Origin: Candidatus Woesearchaeota archaeon
GTDB lineage: Archaea; Nanobdellota; Nanobdellia; Woesearchaeales; ARS49
Direction: 5' to 3'
DNA: 10,727 bases
NCBI GenBank assembly: GCA_016203345.1
Contig: JACQMZ010000093.1
Location: 1 to 10,727 of the forward strand
This document shows positions 1 through 5,313 of the stretch, one piece after another. The notes under the pieces are model-generated. The model was not told the origin of the DNA. It was given only the letters and a program-made list of their open reading frames with translations, and did no database searches. Both the position numbers and the translations under genes were made by a program. Numbering within the stretch: position 1 is the stretch's first letter; every line of letters starts with the position of its first letter.

Positions 1-1
1 C

Positions 2-48
2 GAATTTTGCGAACTCCCTCGCTTGCGCTCAGTCGTTCAGCAAAATTC
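2..48. repeat. Hairpin repeat, copy A (reverse orientation)
   Basis: Perfect 9-bp outer arms, GAATTTTGC at 2-10 and GCAAAATTC at 40-48. The stem continues inward as GAAC 11-14 with GTTC 35-38, with A39 bulged. The core is a divergent, reverse-orientation version of the one in copies B and D: its reverse strand reads ACTGAGCG followed by GCGAG and GGAGTTC. No gene is visible around it, and what lies to the left is outside the window. Both strands enter the hairpin through a T-run (TTTT), which fits a bidirectional terminator. Confidence 0.6.
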
Positions 49-129
49 AATTATTTAATGCAAATTACTACGGGAGCAATTAAACTACGTCAGGCCACCA
101 TAGTTAAATGCTTGTCAAAACTCATTTGT

Positions 130-173
130 GAATTTCCCTGAGTGAGCGCTCAGAGCGCGAACTCGGAAAATTC
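130..173. repeat. Hairpin repeat, copy B
   Basis: Outer arms GAATTTCC (130-137) and GGAAAATTC (165-173) pair with one base unpaired. Inside are the clamp GAGT 140-143 with ACTC 161-164, GA 144-145 opposite GA 159-160, the inner stem GCGCT 146-150 with AGCGC 154-158, and a CAG loop. GA facing GA would form tandem sheared G-A pairs in RNA. It lies 60 nt beyond the stop of the minus-strand zinc-ribbon gene, so it may end that transcript. Confidence 0.7.
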
Positions 174-232
174 GTGTTCTCGACAAACCCTGCGATGAGA
201 AAGCGATAACAGAAGCTTAACACGTACCTGCT

Positions 233-583
233 TCAAAAAAATCTTGGGTCGTCAGAGCGTACCGTCATTTCGACTCGTTCTCGACAAGCGTCCGATGTGT
301 TTTCTCCTGGTGCGGTCTTGTTTTTCTGCACAGCTCGTGGCGGATTGAGCTCCATGGCTTTTCGCATGTTCATATTGCCGCACTTCAGGCAGTTAAAATA
401 CACGCCCCATTTGCCTTGGCGACGCTCAAGGTACGATCCGCACGCGCATTTGAATTCCGCAAGAGCTTCCTGTTTGTGAGTCCTGCACACAGGAACTCCT
501 TCGGCATTTCTTGAAAATGCTTGTGCTCCGCAAAAAGGGCACTTGTCTACTTTGGCTTCACCATACCGTTTGGGAATGTACAT
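233..583 (-). CDS. Small double zinc-ribbon protein
   Basis: Unrecognised protein of about 116 residues with two treble-clef or ribbon-like metal sites. Counting from the alternative upstream start, these are C19-x2-C22 with C37-x2-H40, and C50-x-C52 with C69-x2-C72. The second site resembles zinc ribbons at the C-termini of topoisomerases and other nucleic-acid-binding proteins. The C-terminal 40 residues are polar and probably disordered. A start at 595 adds four residues (MLET), but the TATA-like CTTATACC at 605-612 is only 9 nt from it and 21 nt from the ATG at 583. The shorter start therefore matches the leaderless spacing seen elsewhere in this window. It is divergent from the 688 gene. 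Nucleic-acid or protein binding is inferred from the zinc ribbons alone; no enzymatic domain is visible. Confidence 0.75.
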   Translation of the reverse strand: MYIPKRYGEAKVDKCPFCGAQAFSRNAEGVPVCRTHKQEALAEFKCACGSYLERRQGKWGVYFNCLKCGNMNMRKAMELNPPRAVQKNKTAPGENTSDACRERVEMTVRSDDPRFF

Positions 584-604
584 GGTCTCAAGCATACAAC
601 CACT

Positions 605-612
605 GGTATAAG
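605..612 (-). promoter_or_regulatory. TATA box of the zinc-ribbon gene
   Basis: CTTATACC on the minus strand, 21 nt from the ATG at 583, so transcription should start at or next to that codon. No Shine-Dalgarno sequence precedes the start. Confidence 0.45.
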
Positions 613-654
613 AGAGTAACGGCGGCTGTGTTGTAAATCCACCATGAGGTATAA

Positions 655-662
655 TTTAATAA
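655..662 (+). promoter_or_regulatory. TATA box of the 688 gene
   Basis: TTTAATAA inside an A/T-rich tract, 25 nt before the ATG at 688. The spacing predicts a leaderless or nearly leaderless mRNA. It lies in the divergent gap shared with the zinc-ribbon gene. Confidence 0.5.
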
Positions 663-687
663 ATGGAGTAGCAACCCTGAATTGATT

Positions 688-1092
688 ATGACAGTTGACC
701 TATGTCTTGAAAATCTCAATCCTTTCGCGCGGGAGGTCTTTTTGGAACGTGCAGAGCGCGAACTCAGGGCACGAGGCGAGGGAAATATTGATGACGTAGC
801 GCACGAATTGTTAGACAAGTACGTGCGTGCTTTCGAAAACGCGGCCACGTGTGTGCATGCCGCCAGAGCGCTCGAGCACAACCCTCCACTTGCAGAGAGA
901 TTATATGATTTGTCTGAACGGTTTTTTGAAGAAGGAAAATGCGTAGAAGACGCAGCACGGCTCGCGAGCTTGCGCGGTCAAACTGAAAGGGCGCGCACAC
1001 TGTATGACCAGGCCATCGCTGATTACAAAGTTTTAGGTTTTTCTGACATTGCAGACAGACTGGTTGCTGAAAGAAGTGCGTTGCCGAAGTGA
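688..1092 (+). CDS. Small all-helical protein, TPR-like
   Basis: Unrecognised protein of 134 residues, predicted almost entirely helical from its composition (rich in A, E, R, L). The second half contains paired-helix patterns such as LAERLYDLSERFFEEGK and ARLASLRGQTERARTLYDQA, which resemble tetratricopeptide units (small residue at position 8, A at position 20). That suggests a protein-binding scaffold. An in-frame TTG lies two codons upstream (682), but the ATG at 688 fits the TATA box 25 nt away. No signal peptide or membrane segment. The opposite-strand reading in this region lacks sensible composition, so the plus strand is coding. It runs in the same direction as the MFS gene, which has its own TATA box, so an operon is not required. 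Confidence 0.7.
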   Translation: MTVDLCLENLNPFAREVFLERAERELRARGEGNIDDVAHELLDKYVRAFENAATCVHAARALEHNPPLAERLYDLSERFFEEGKCVEDAARLASLRGQTERARTLYDQAIADYKVLGFSDIADRLVAERSALPK

Positions 1093-1132
1093 GAAGAGTC
1101 GCAGCACATATGTTTTTATACACGCTCTTCTC
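1091..1132 (+). promoter_or_regulatory. Inverted repeat flanking the MFS gene TATA box
   Basis: GAGAAGAG at 1091-1098 and CTCTTCTC at 1125-1132 are perfect 8-bp complements on either side of the TATA box at 1113-1120. The left arm overlaps the stop codon of the preceding gene. It could be an operator at which a dimer covers the TATA box, or a loose hairpin ending the upstream transcript. The 26-nt loop makes a terminator less likely. Confidence 0.35.
1113..1120 (+). promoter_or_regulatory. TATA box of the MFS/ATP-grasp operon
   Basis: TTTTTATA, 32 nt before the ATG at 1153. The expected start site is near 1143, giving a leader of about 10 nt that contains AGAGG (1144-1148), a plausible Shine-Dalgarno sequence. 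Confidence 0.5.
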
Positions 1133-1152
1133 TGTGTTATTAAAGAGGTTTC

Positions 1153-2355
1153 ATGAATTACCGTCAAGTGTTTGCATGGGCGAGTTATGATCTTGCGAAT
1201 ACTGCGTTTTCGGCGTTATTTGTCACGTTTTTCTTTCCTTTTTACGTGAAGGAGTTCTTGGGCGGCACGGAGTTTCACATTGGTTTGGTTTTTGGCTTGT
1301 CCATGCTTTTTGTGGGTTTTCTCGTGCCATTTTTTGGCGCGTGGAGTGACGCAGTGGGAAAGCGTGTGCCGTTCATTCTCTGCTTTACCGTGTTGTGTTG
1401 TGCTGCTTTGGTGGCAGTGGGTTATGTCCCGTTAGGGTATGCGTTGTTGGCTGGCGGTATTGCGAATTTCTTTTATCACGCCGCCCTGACGACGTATAAT
1501 GCTGTTCTGCCGTCGATTGCTCTGGACAAAAACATGGGGTGGGTGTCTGGGATTGGCATTGGGCTTGGCTATCTGGGTACGTTGCTGAGTTTGCTGATGG
1601 CAACTATTCTGCTTGCCAAATATGGGTGGGAATCGCAAGTCGGCGCACAGGCGGTGTTTATGGGCACTGCCGTGTTTTTCTTGTTGTTTGCGGGCATTAT
1701 GTTTGTTTTTTTGAAGGAACTGCCGTCTCGTGCACGTCTCGTGAATCCTGTCTCAGAGGGTGTTGCCCAGATCAGGAAGACAGTGCGTGAGGTTAGAAAG
1801 CATGCGCAATTGTTGTGGTTCATGCTGACCATGTTGTTGTTCGGCGATGGCATGAATGCCGTGATCATTTTTCTTTTCCTGTACGCGCGTTCAGTCATTG
1901 GTATGCCGGTGAAGGGTTTCATGGTTGTGTACGCAGTGTTTTCACTGGCGGCGATGGTTGGCGCATTTGGTGCAGGAAAGGCAGTGGACAGGTTTGGGGC
2001 AAAGAAGACGTTGCAGTTTGCGGGCGTGCTGTGGATGGCGGTAATAGTGTTGTTGTTGTACGTTAAAAATCTTGAAATGTTTGTCGTGGCAGGAAGCATT
2101 GGCGGCATAGCCCTTGGCACAGTGTGGACTGCCATGCGGCCGTTGACTGTTCATTTGAGTCCTCGAAAAAACATTGGACAGTTCTTTGGCTATATGGAAT
2201 TAACTGACAAGTTCTCAGGCGTTCTGGGCCCTATCGTATTTGGTTACCTTGCCGCGCAGGTGAATTACACTGCTGCCTTGCTTTCCCTGTTGGCCTTCTT
2301 CGGTTTGGGAATGTTGGCTCTTCGAAGGGTGGTGATCGCTCATGAGCACGGTTGA
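1153..2355 (+). CDS. MFS transporter, UMF1/Atg22-like family
   Basis: Integral membrane transporter of 400 residues with about 12 hydrophobic segments, the usual length for a major facilitator. The N-terminus has the YDLANTAFSALFVTFFFPFY stretch (residues 12-31) typical of the UMF1 family, the prokaryotic relatives of vacuolar Atg22. The loop between segments 2 and 3 carries the MFS motif GAWSDAVGKR (62-71), and the second half repeats it as GKAVDRFGAKK (275-285). GDGMNAVI (231-238) matches the family's conserved segment at the start of the C-terminal bundle. The substrate cannot be read from sequence. The gene overlaps the next one by 14 nt, so the two are probably translated together. Since the partner resembles an acetate-producing enzyme subunit, export or import of a small organic acid is a possible but untested role. 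Confidence 0.88.
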   Translation: MNYRQVFAWASYDLANTAFSALFVTFFFPFYVKEFLGGTEFHIGLVFGLSMLFVGFLVPFFGAWSDAVGKRVPFILCFTVLCCAALVAVGYVPLGYALLAGGIANFFYHAALTTYNAVLPSIALDKNMGWVSGIGIGLGYLGTLLSLLMATILLAKYGWESQVGAQAVFMGTAVFFLLFAGIMFVFLKELPSRARLVNPVSEGVAQIRKTVREVRKHAQLLWFMLTMLLFGDGMNAVIIFLFLYARSVIGMPVKGFMVVYAVFSLAAMVGAFGAGKAVDRFGAKKTLQFAGVLWMAVIVLLLYVKNLEMFVVAGSIGGIALGTVWTAMRPLTVHLSPRKNIGQFFGYMELTDKFSGVLGPIVFGYLAAQVNYTAALLSLLAFFGLGMLALRRVVIAHEHG

Positions 2356-2959
2356 TGCAAGAAGATTGTTGAAAGGAGTTGCGTTTCCTAAGGAATGGCG
2401 GGGAATTCCATCAAAAATCACCTCATCTGTTTGCAAGAGGCTGAGGTTTCCGCTGGCAGTTAAACTGCCTCAGATTCTGCACAAGACTGAACAGAAGGCG
2501 GTGCGTGTCGTGTGTGATTGGGAGGATTTGCAGGGACGCTTGAGGGAATTTGACAGGATCGCGAAAAAGCAACGCCTGGGCGCGTATACTGTTCTGTTGC
2601 AGGAATTTGTCAAGGGCGCTGAGCTGATTGTTGGGTTGAAGAAGGATGTTACTTTTGGCCACGCAATCATGCTTGGCTTGGGTGGCGTTTATGTTGAAGT
2701 CTTCAAGGATGTAACGTTTCGTGTGTGTCCAATCACTCCAAAGGACGCTGAATCCATGATCAGCGAACTCAAGAGCAAAAAAATTCTTGAAGGTGTTCGG
2801 GGTCTGCCGAAGGCAAATACGCAGGCATTGATTCGCACTCTTGTTGCAGTGTCAAAAGTCCCCAGTCGGTATCCGAAGGTTTCTGAACTTGACATCAACC
2901 CGTTAATGGTAAATGCAAAGGGAGCGTTTGCGATTGATGTAAGAGCAGTGACGAAGTAG
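2342..2959 (+). CDS. Acetyl-CoA synthetase (ADP-forming) beta-type ATP-grasp protein
   Basis: ATP-grasp protein of 205 residues related to the beta subunit of ADP-forming acyl-CoA synthetases, which make ATP from acyl-CoA, ADP and phosphate with a separate alpha subunit. Signatures: PLAVKL with the ATP-binding lysine (K41), H47-K48 where the family has its phosphate-relay histidine, LLQEFVKGAELIVGLKKD (85-102), FGHAIMLGLGGVYVEV, ILEGVRG and ELDINPL near the end. The N-terminal lobe is compact, and the usual GG after HKxD is replaced by KA, so activity may be altered. ATG 2342 is the first start after an in-frame stop at 2333-2335, and GGTGAT lies 5 nt upstream. No alpha subunit is present here. 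The 14-nt overlap with the transporter suggests a shared function, perhaps linking acyl-CoA energy conservation to product transport. Confidence 0.82.
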   Translation: MSTVDARRLLKGVAFPKEWRGIPSKITSSVCKRLRFPLAVKLPQILHKTEQKAVRVVCDWEDLQGRLREFDRIAKKQRLGAYTVLLQEFVKGAELIVGLKKDVTFGHAIMLGLGGVYVEVFKDVTFRVCPITPKDAESMISELKSKKILEGVRGLPKANTQALIRTLVAVSKVPSRYPKVSELDINPLMVNAKGAFAIDVRAVTK

Positions 2960-2998
2960 TGCAGTACCGTAGTGTTGTGATGTTAATTTTCCTCAACC

Positions 2999-3038
2999 TG
3001 ATTTTTCTTTAGTGAGCGCAGCGAACTCAGAAAAATCA
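2999..3038. repeat. Hairpin repeat, copy C, between convergent genes
   Basis: Perfect 10-bp outer arms TGATTTTTCT (2999-3008) and AGAAAAATCA (3029-3038). The core has AGT 3011-3013 with ACT 3025-3027, GA opposite GA (3014-3015, 3023-3024) and a two-pair GC inner stem with a GCA loop. The right arm includes the stop codon of the minus-strand nucleotidyltransferase gene (3036-3038), and the ATP-grasp gene ends 40 bases to the left. Each strand meets a TTTTT run first, so it can serve as a terminator for both genes. Confidence 0.72.
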
Positions 3039-3845
3039 AATCTGAATGATCTTTTTCATCTTCGCCACGAATGACACTGCTTCCTTCTTGTACCTGTCGT
3101 ATTCTGTTCCGGTTATTTTCTGGATTTCGCGGTGCGTGATTTTCTTGCTGAGGTCGTAGAAGAATTTCATGGTTGTAGCGGCGCTTTTGTCGACCAGACC
3201 CTTGTGGACTAGGACTTTGGATATGAGGTCAGAGACGTGTTCTGGGCTTGGCGGCATTTCTCCTGCTTTCATGAGCGCGGCGTGGGAGGCGTCTATCACT
3301 GCCCAGTACAAGTCAAGGGTGGCTTGCAGCACGTGCCATTCTGAGTTGTTGATCGTAAGTGGTGCGCGGACATAATAGCTCCAGATGCTTTCGCGGGTGG
3401 GCCTGATTTTTCCTTGGAACAATAATGATTGAATCGGTTGGAAGAATCCTGCATCGTACAAGGGCACTCCATCGCGGAGGATGTTGACAACCAGTGGGTC
3501 TCCTGTGCGTACGTAGTCCCAGAAGCTGGTCAACTTCAGGGTGTTGACGTGGAACCGTTTGCTGATTTTGGCCGCAGTGCGTTCTACTATAATCCGGTAG
3601 GTGGTGATGAGTTCTGGAGAGAGAACGCGGACAACGTCGTCTATGATGAGGAGGACGTCAATATCGCGCTCATAGATTTGCTCTTTCGCAGTAGGGCGTG
3701 CGGTGCTGCCGAACAGCACGACTGCTTTGAGGAACTCGCCAAGCTCTTTCTTGATGGCATCGCAGAAACCGCCTGCGAGCTTGTAATCGTCTGCTGAATA
3801 ATTGGGCACAGCAAATTGCGGCCGTTCCTTAATCTCAAACTCCAT
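3036..3845 (-). CDS. Nucleotidyltransferase-domain protein with helical C-terminal domain
   Basis: Protein of 269 residues. The N-terminal third is a polymerase-beta-type nucleotidyltransferase: VVLFGSTARPT has the hG[GS] motif and ERDIDVLLII supplies the D-x-D metal-binding pair. FHVNTLKLTSFWDYV probably forms the strand with the third acidic position. The remainder (from about residue 140) is helical, resembling the HEPN-like domains that partner minimal nucleotidyltransferases, though no clear RxxxxxH ribonuclease motif is seen. Separate MNT/HEPN genes act as toxin-antitoxin pairs in which the transferase AMPylates the HEPN toxin. In this single-chain form the role is unknown and could be housekeeping. 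The ATG lies 25 nt from TTTTAATG (read as CATTAAAA), so the mRNA is probably leaderless. It is divergent from vapBC and convergent with the ATP-grasp gene. Confidence 0.78.
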   Translation of the reverse strand: MEFEIKERPQFAVPNYSADDYKLAGGFCDAIKKELGEFLKAVVLFGSTARPTAKEQIYERDIDVLLIIDDVVRVLSPELITTYRIIVERTAAKISKRFHVNTLKLTSFWDYVRTGDPLVVNILRDGVPLYDAGFFQPIQSLLFQGKIRPTRESIWSYYVRAPLTINNSEWHVLQATLDLYWAVIDASHAALMKAGEMPPSPEHVSDLISKVLVHKGLVDKSAATTMKFFYDLSKKITHREIQKITGTEYDRYKKEAVSFVAKMKKIIQI

Positions 3846-3870
3846 GCTGTTCTGCTGTCAACATTTCACC

Positions 3871-3878
3871 TTTTAATG
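3871..3878 (-). promoter_or_regulatory. TATA-like box of the nucleotidyltransferase gene
   Basis: CATTAAAA on the minus strand, 25 nt from the ATG at 3845, with no Shine-Dalgarno sequence between. It is the only A/T-rich box at the right distance. Confidence 0.4.
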
Positions 3879-3924
3879 ATTTGTCACTCTTCACAAATAG
3901 TATATGATGGGCAAAGGACAAGCC

Positions 3925-3950
3925 TTTTATATAAGCTATAACTTATAACT
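3925..3950 (+). promoter_or_regulatory. vapBC promoter with candidate VapB operator
   Basis: TTTTATAT at 3925-3932 is 21 nt before the vapB ATG, the leaderless spacing. Between them is an exact tandem repeat TATAACT-TATAACT (3937-3950), and TTATA/TATAA half-sites flank it. Ribbon-helix-helix antitoxins commonly bind short repeated or palindromic sites in their own promoter. This tract covers the expected transcription start, so binding here would block initiation. Confidence 0.5.
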
Positions 3951-3953
3951 GTC

Positions 3954-4154
3954 ATGACTGCAACCACAACTATCCAGATTACGGAAGATGTATTGGAAAT
4001 ATTGAAACAGGTAAGGGAAGAACAAGGTGTGCAGTCCTACAATGCCGCACTTCGTAAAATATTGTCGTCACACCAGGATTCACTGGCAGGATTTCTGGGT
4101 CCAAAAATGTCCATGAAAGAAATCTTGCGGGATTTGCGTGATGAAGAGGACTAG
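3954..4154 (+). CDS. vapB: VapB-type antitoxin (ribbon-helix-helix)
   Basis: Antitoxin of 66 residues. The N-terminal TTTIQITEDVLEILKQVREE followed by YNAALRKIL is the strand-helix-helix pattern of archaeal VapB DNA-binding domains. The acidic C-terminus, with LGPKMSMKEILRDLRDEED, is the part expected to wrap around and inhibit the PIN toxin. Its TAG stop shares one base with the GTG start of the next gene, a typical toxin-antitoxin arrangement with coupled translation. Likely autoregulated through the TATAACT repeat just upstream. The family identity rests on the motif pattern, length and partner, since the sequence itself is poorly conserved. Confidence 0.85.
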   Translation: MTATTTIQITEDVLEILKQVREEQGVQSYNAALRKILSSHQDSLAGFLGPKMSMKEILRDLRDEED

Positions 4155-4528
4155 TGGCAGATTTTCTCGTTGACAGTTCAGCGTGGATTGCGTATTTGTA
4201 TGGGCCAGATAAAGAAGCAAAGAGCATCCTTGATGGCGATTCTGTCGTCGTGCTGTCTGTGATTTCACTCTTTGAGGTGAGAAGAACGTTGGTTCGCAGA
4301 GGAGTGAGAAGTATGGATGTGGAGAAGGCACTGAGCTTCATGCGTCGCAGGGGCATTGTCGTTGACGTTAATCGCGTAATCGCAGAGGCCGCGGCGGATA
4401 TATCTTTCAAGCATCGCTTGTCTACAGCTGATGCGCTCATCTACGCAACAGCACAGGAGAAACAGGCAGAGCTTCTTACTGGCGACGAAGATTTCGCGAA
4501 GTTAAAGAATGTGCGTCTTCTGAAATGA
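4154..4528 (+). CDS. vapC: VapC-type PIN-domain toxin ribonuclease
   Basis: PIN-domain endoribonuclease of 124 residues, the standard VapC length. The acidic active site is complete: D7 in FLVDSSAW, E41 in ISLFEVRR, D93 in LSTADALIYA and D111 in LLTGDEDF, which together bind Mg or Mn. VapC toxins usually cut tRNA or rRNA when freed from VapB; the target here cannot be deduced. The start is GTG, with GAGG 4 nt upstream inside vapB, so the toxin is translated from the antitoxin message. No frameshift or lost catalytic residue, so the module looks functional. Confidence 0.92.
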   Translation: MADFLVDSSAWIAYLYGPDKEAKSILDGDSVVVLSVISLFEVRRTLVRRGVRSMDVEKALSFMRRRGIVVDVNRVIAEAAADISFKHRLSTADALIYATAQEKQAELLTGDEDFAKLKNVRLLK

Positions 4529-4573
4529 TTAGTCTTTCCGTTCAATGATGTTTTTTATTCACTGCCCGTCAGC

Positions 4574-4582
4574 CTTATAAAT
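4574..4582 (+). promoter_or_regulatory. TATA box in the vapC downstream gap
   Basis: CTTATAAAT, a strong archaeal TATA box with no annotated gene at the expected distance. Predicted transcription start is near 4604. The nearest ATG (4600) is only 17 nt away, shorter than the 21-25 nt found for genes in this window. Confidence 0.5.
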
Positions 4583-4599
4583 TCAGGTCGCAGGATGGA

Positions 4600-4695
4600 A
4601 TGCGGCGAATCGATGGATCCGGAGGGTATTTGGTTAACAAACCAGTGTACGATGTTCTTTGGAGTAGAGAAAATGTCGTCAACAGAAATCCATGA
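4600..4695 (+). other. Possible small transcript or 31-codon ORF
   Basis: A region of the 252-base gap between vapC and the 4781 gene. It sits between a good TATA box and hairpin copy D. The ATG at 4600 opens 31 codons ending in a TGA (4693-4695) inside copy D. A second frame (ATG 4613 to TGA 4697-4699) gives 28 codons, also stopping in copy D. A small hairpin, TGGTT 4631-4635 with AACCA 4640-4644, lies in the middle. The peptides match nothing I recognise, and neither start has ideal spacing. A short non-coding RNA ended by copy D is equally likely. Confidence 0.25.
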
Positions 4696-4730
4696 GTGAG
4701 CCGACGAAGTCGGCGAACTCTGGATTTCTG
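4683..4730. repeat. Hairpin repeat, copy D
   Basis: The cleanest copy. Perfect 10-bp outer arms CAGAAATCCA (4683-4692) and TGGATTTCTG (4721-4730), one bulged T (4693), clamp GAGT/ACTC (4694-4697, 4717-4720), GA opposite GA (4698-4699, 4715-4716), inner stem GCCGAC/GTCGGC (4700-4705, 4709-4714) and a GAA loop. It lies 10 bases upstream of the TATA box of the 4781 gene, so it separates two transcription units read in the same direction. Confidence 0.78.
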
Positions 4731-4740
4731 ATTAACAAGC

Positions 4741-4748
4741 TTTAAATA
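4741..4748 (+). promoter_or_regulatory. TATA box of the 4781 three-gene cluster
   Basis: TTTAAATA, 32 nt before the ATG at 4781. The expected start site near 4770 leaves a leader of about 10 nt carrying GGTGGTGG. This shows that the in-frame ATG at 4748, which overlaps the TATA box, is not the start. Confidence 0.6.
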
Positions 4749-4780
4749 TGAGCCGTCCGCATCAGGAACAAGGTGGTGGC

Positions 4781-5311
4781 ATGAAATTTGAGGAAGCAGT
4801 GGAGAGGAATTTTCTCGAATTCGGTAAACTCATTCGAGAAAAGTCTGAATTTAAGAAATTCTGGGAAGTATTGGTTGAAAAAGCAAAGGATTTTGGACCT
4901 ATCGACAAAGTCGTGAAAAACGCGCCTGCTGAAGTTACTGTGGGCGAAGCGTTGGGCAGGGCGTACCAAGCGCGTGGCAGCACTGCAGCATCGTATAAAT
5001 TCGAGTCTTCGCCGTACAAGCAGTCGACACGCGCGAAAAGCGCGTACGCGAAGGACGAAGGTGCATCAGGAGATCAGATGAAAGTACCAGTGCACTCTGC
5101 GGTCATAGTGAATGAAATTGAGACTATGCAGGCAGGGCAGAATGAGCAATTGCGCGCACGACAAAAGAACGAGTATGGGGCACATGTGATGGTGGGTTCT
5201 GAATCATTGGAAGAAAAGGAAAAATCATACTGGTTCAAGATGACGCATAAGGTGTTGAAGGAACTGATTTACGCCACTGGGAGCAGGGCAGTTTGGTTTG
5301 TGGATAATTGA
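4781..5311 (+). CDS. Hypothetical protein, first gene of a three-gene cluster
   Basis: Unrecognised soluble protein of 176 residues. The N-terminal 40 residues are charged and helical (KFEEAVERNFLEFGKLIREK). The middle (about 60-105) is low-complexity and polar, rich in S, A, K and Y. The C-terminal part is helical and ends in an aromatic YWFKMTHKVLKELIYATGSRAVWFVDN segment. No signal peptide, membrane segment or catalytic motif. ATG 4781 was chosen over the in-frame ATG 4748 because GGTGGTGG lies directly before it and the TATA box at 4741-4748 would overlap the earlier codon. The next gene starts 2 nt after its stop, so the two should be co-transcribed and probably functionally linked. Confidence 0.7.
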   Translation: MKFEEAVERNFLEFGKLIREKSEFKKFWEVLVEKAKDFGPIDKVVKNAPAEVTVGEALGRAYQARGSTAASYKFESSPYKQSTRAKSAYAKDEGASGDQMKVPVHSAVIVNEIETMQAGQNEQLRARQKNEYGAHVMVGSESLEEKEKSYWFKMTHKVLKELIYATGSRAVWFVDN

Positions 5312-5313
5312 GT

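Noticed and set aside
58..141. 27-codon frame from ATG 58 ending in hairpin copy B
   Set aside because: The A/T-rich run adjoins the ATG instead of lying 21-25 nt upstream, there is no ribosome site, and the peptide has no recognisable character.
752..765. 14-base exact match to the right half of hairpin copy B inside the 688 gene
   Set aside because: No left arm, clamp or outer arms are present, and the bases encode a normal charged helix. Chance or codon-driven similarity is the simpler reading.
1569..2135. 188-codon open frame on the minus strand within the transporter gene
   Set aside because: It is the antisense shadow of a well-supported membrane protein; the translation is rich in N, T and P as expected from reversed hydrophobic codons.
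3429..3797. 122-codon plus-strand frame opposite the nucleotidyltransferase gene
   Set aside because: The minus-strand protein has clear catalytic motifs across this stretch, and the plus frame has no promoter or ribosome site.
3036..4528. Defence island (nucleotidyltransferase protein plus VapBC)
   Set aside because: Only one clear toxin-antitoxin pair is present, with no nuclease, helicase or phage-related neighbour, and such genes are common in ordinary archaeal regions.
5308..5313. TTG start with 4-nt overlap for the ureohydrolase-like gene
   Set aside because: The ATG two codons later is a stronger start with an equally tight spacing; the TTG remains possible but is not needed.
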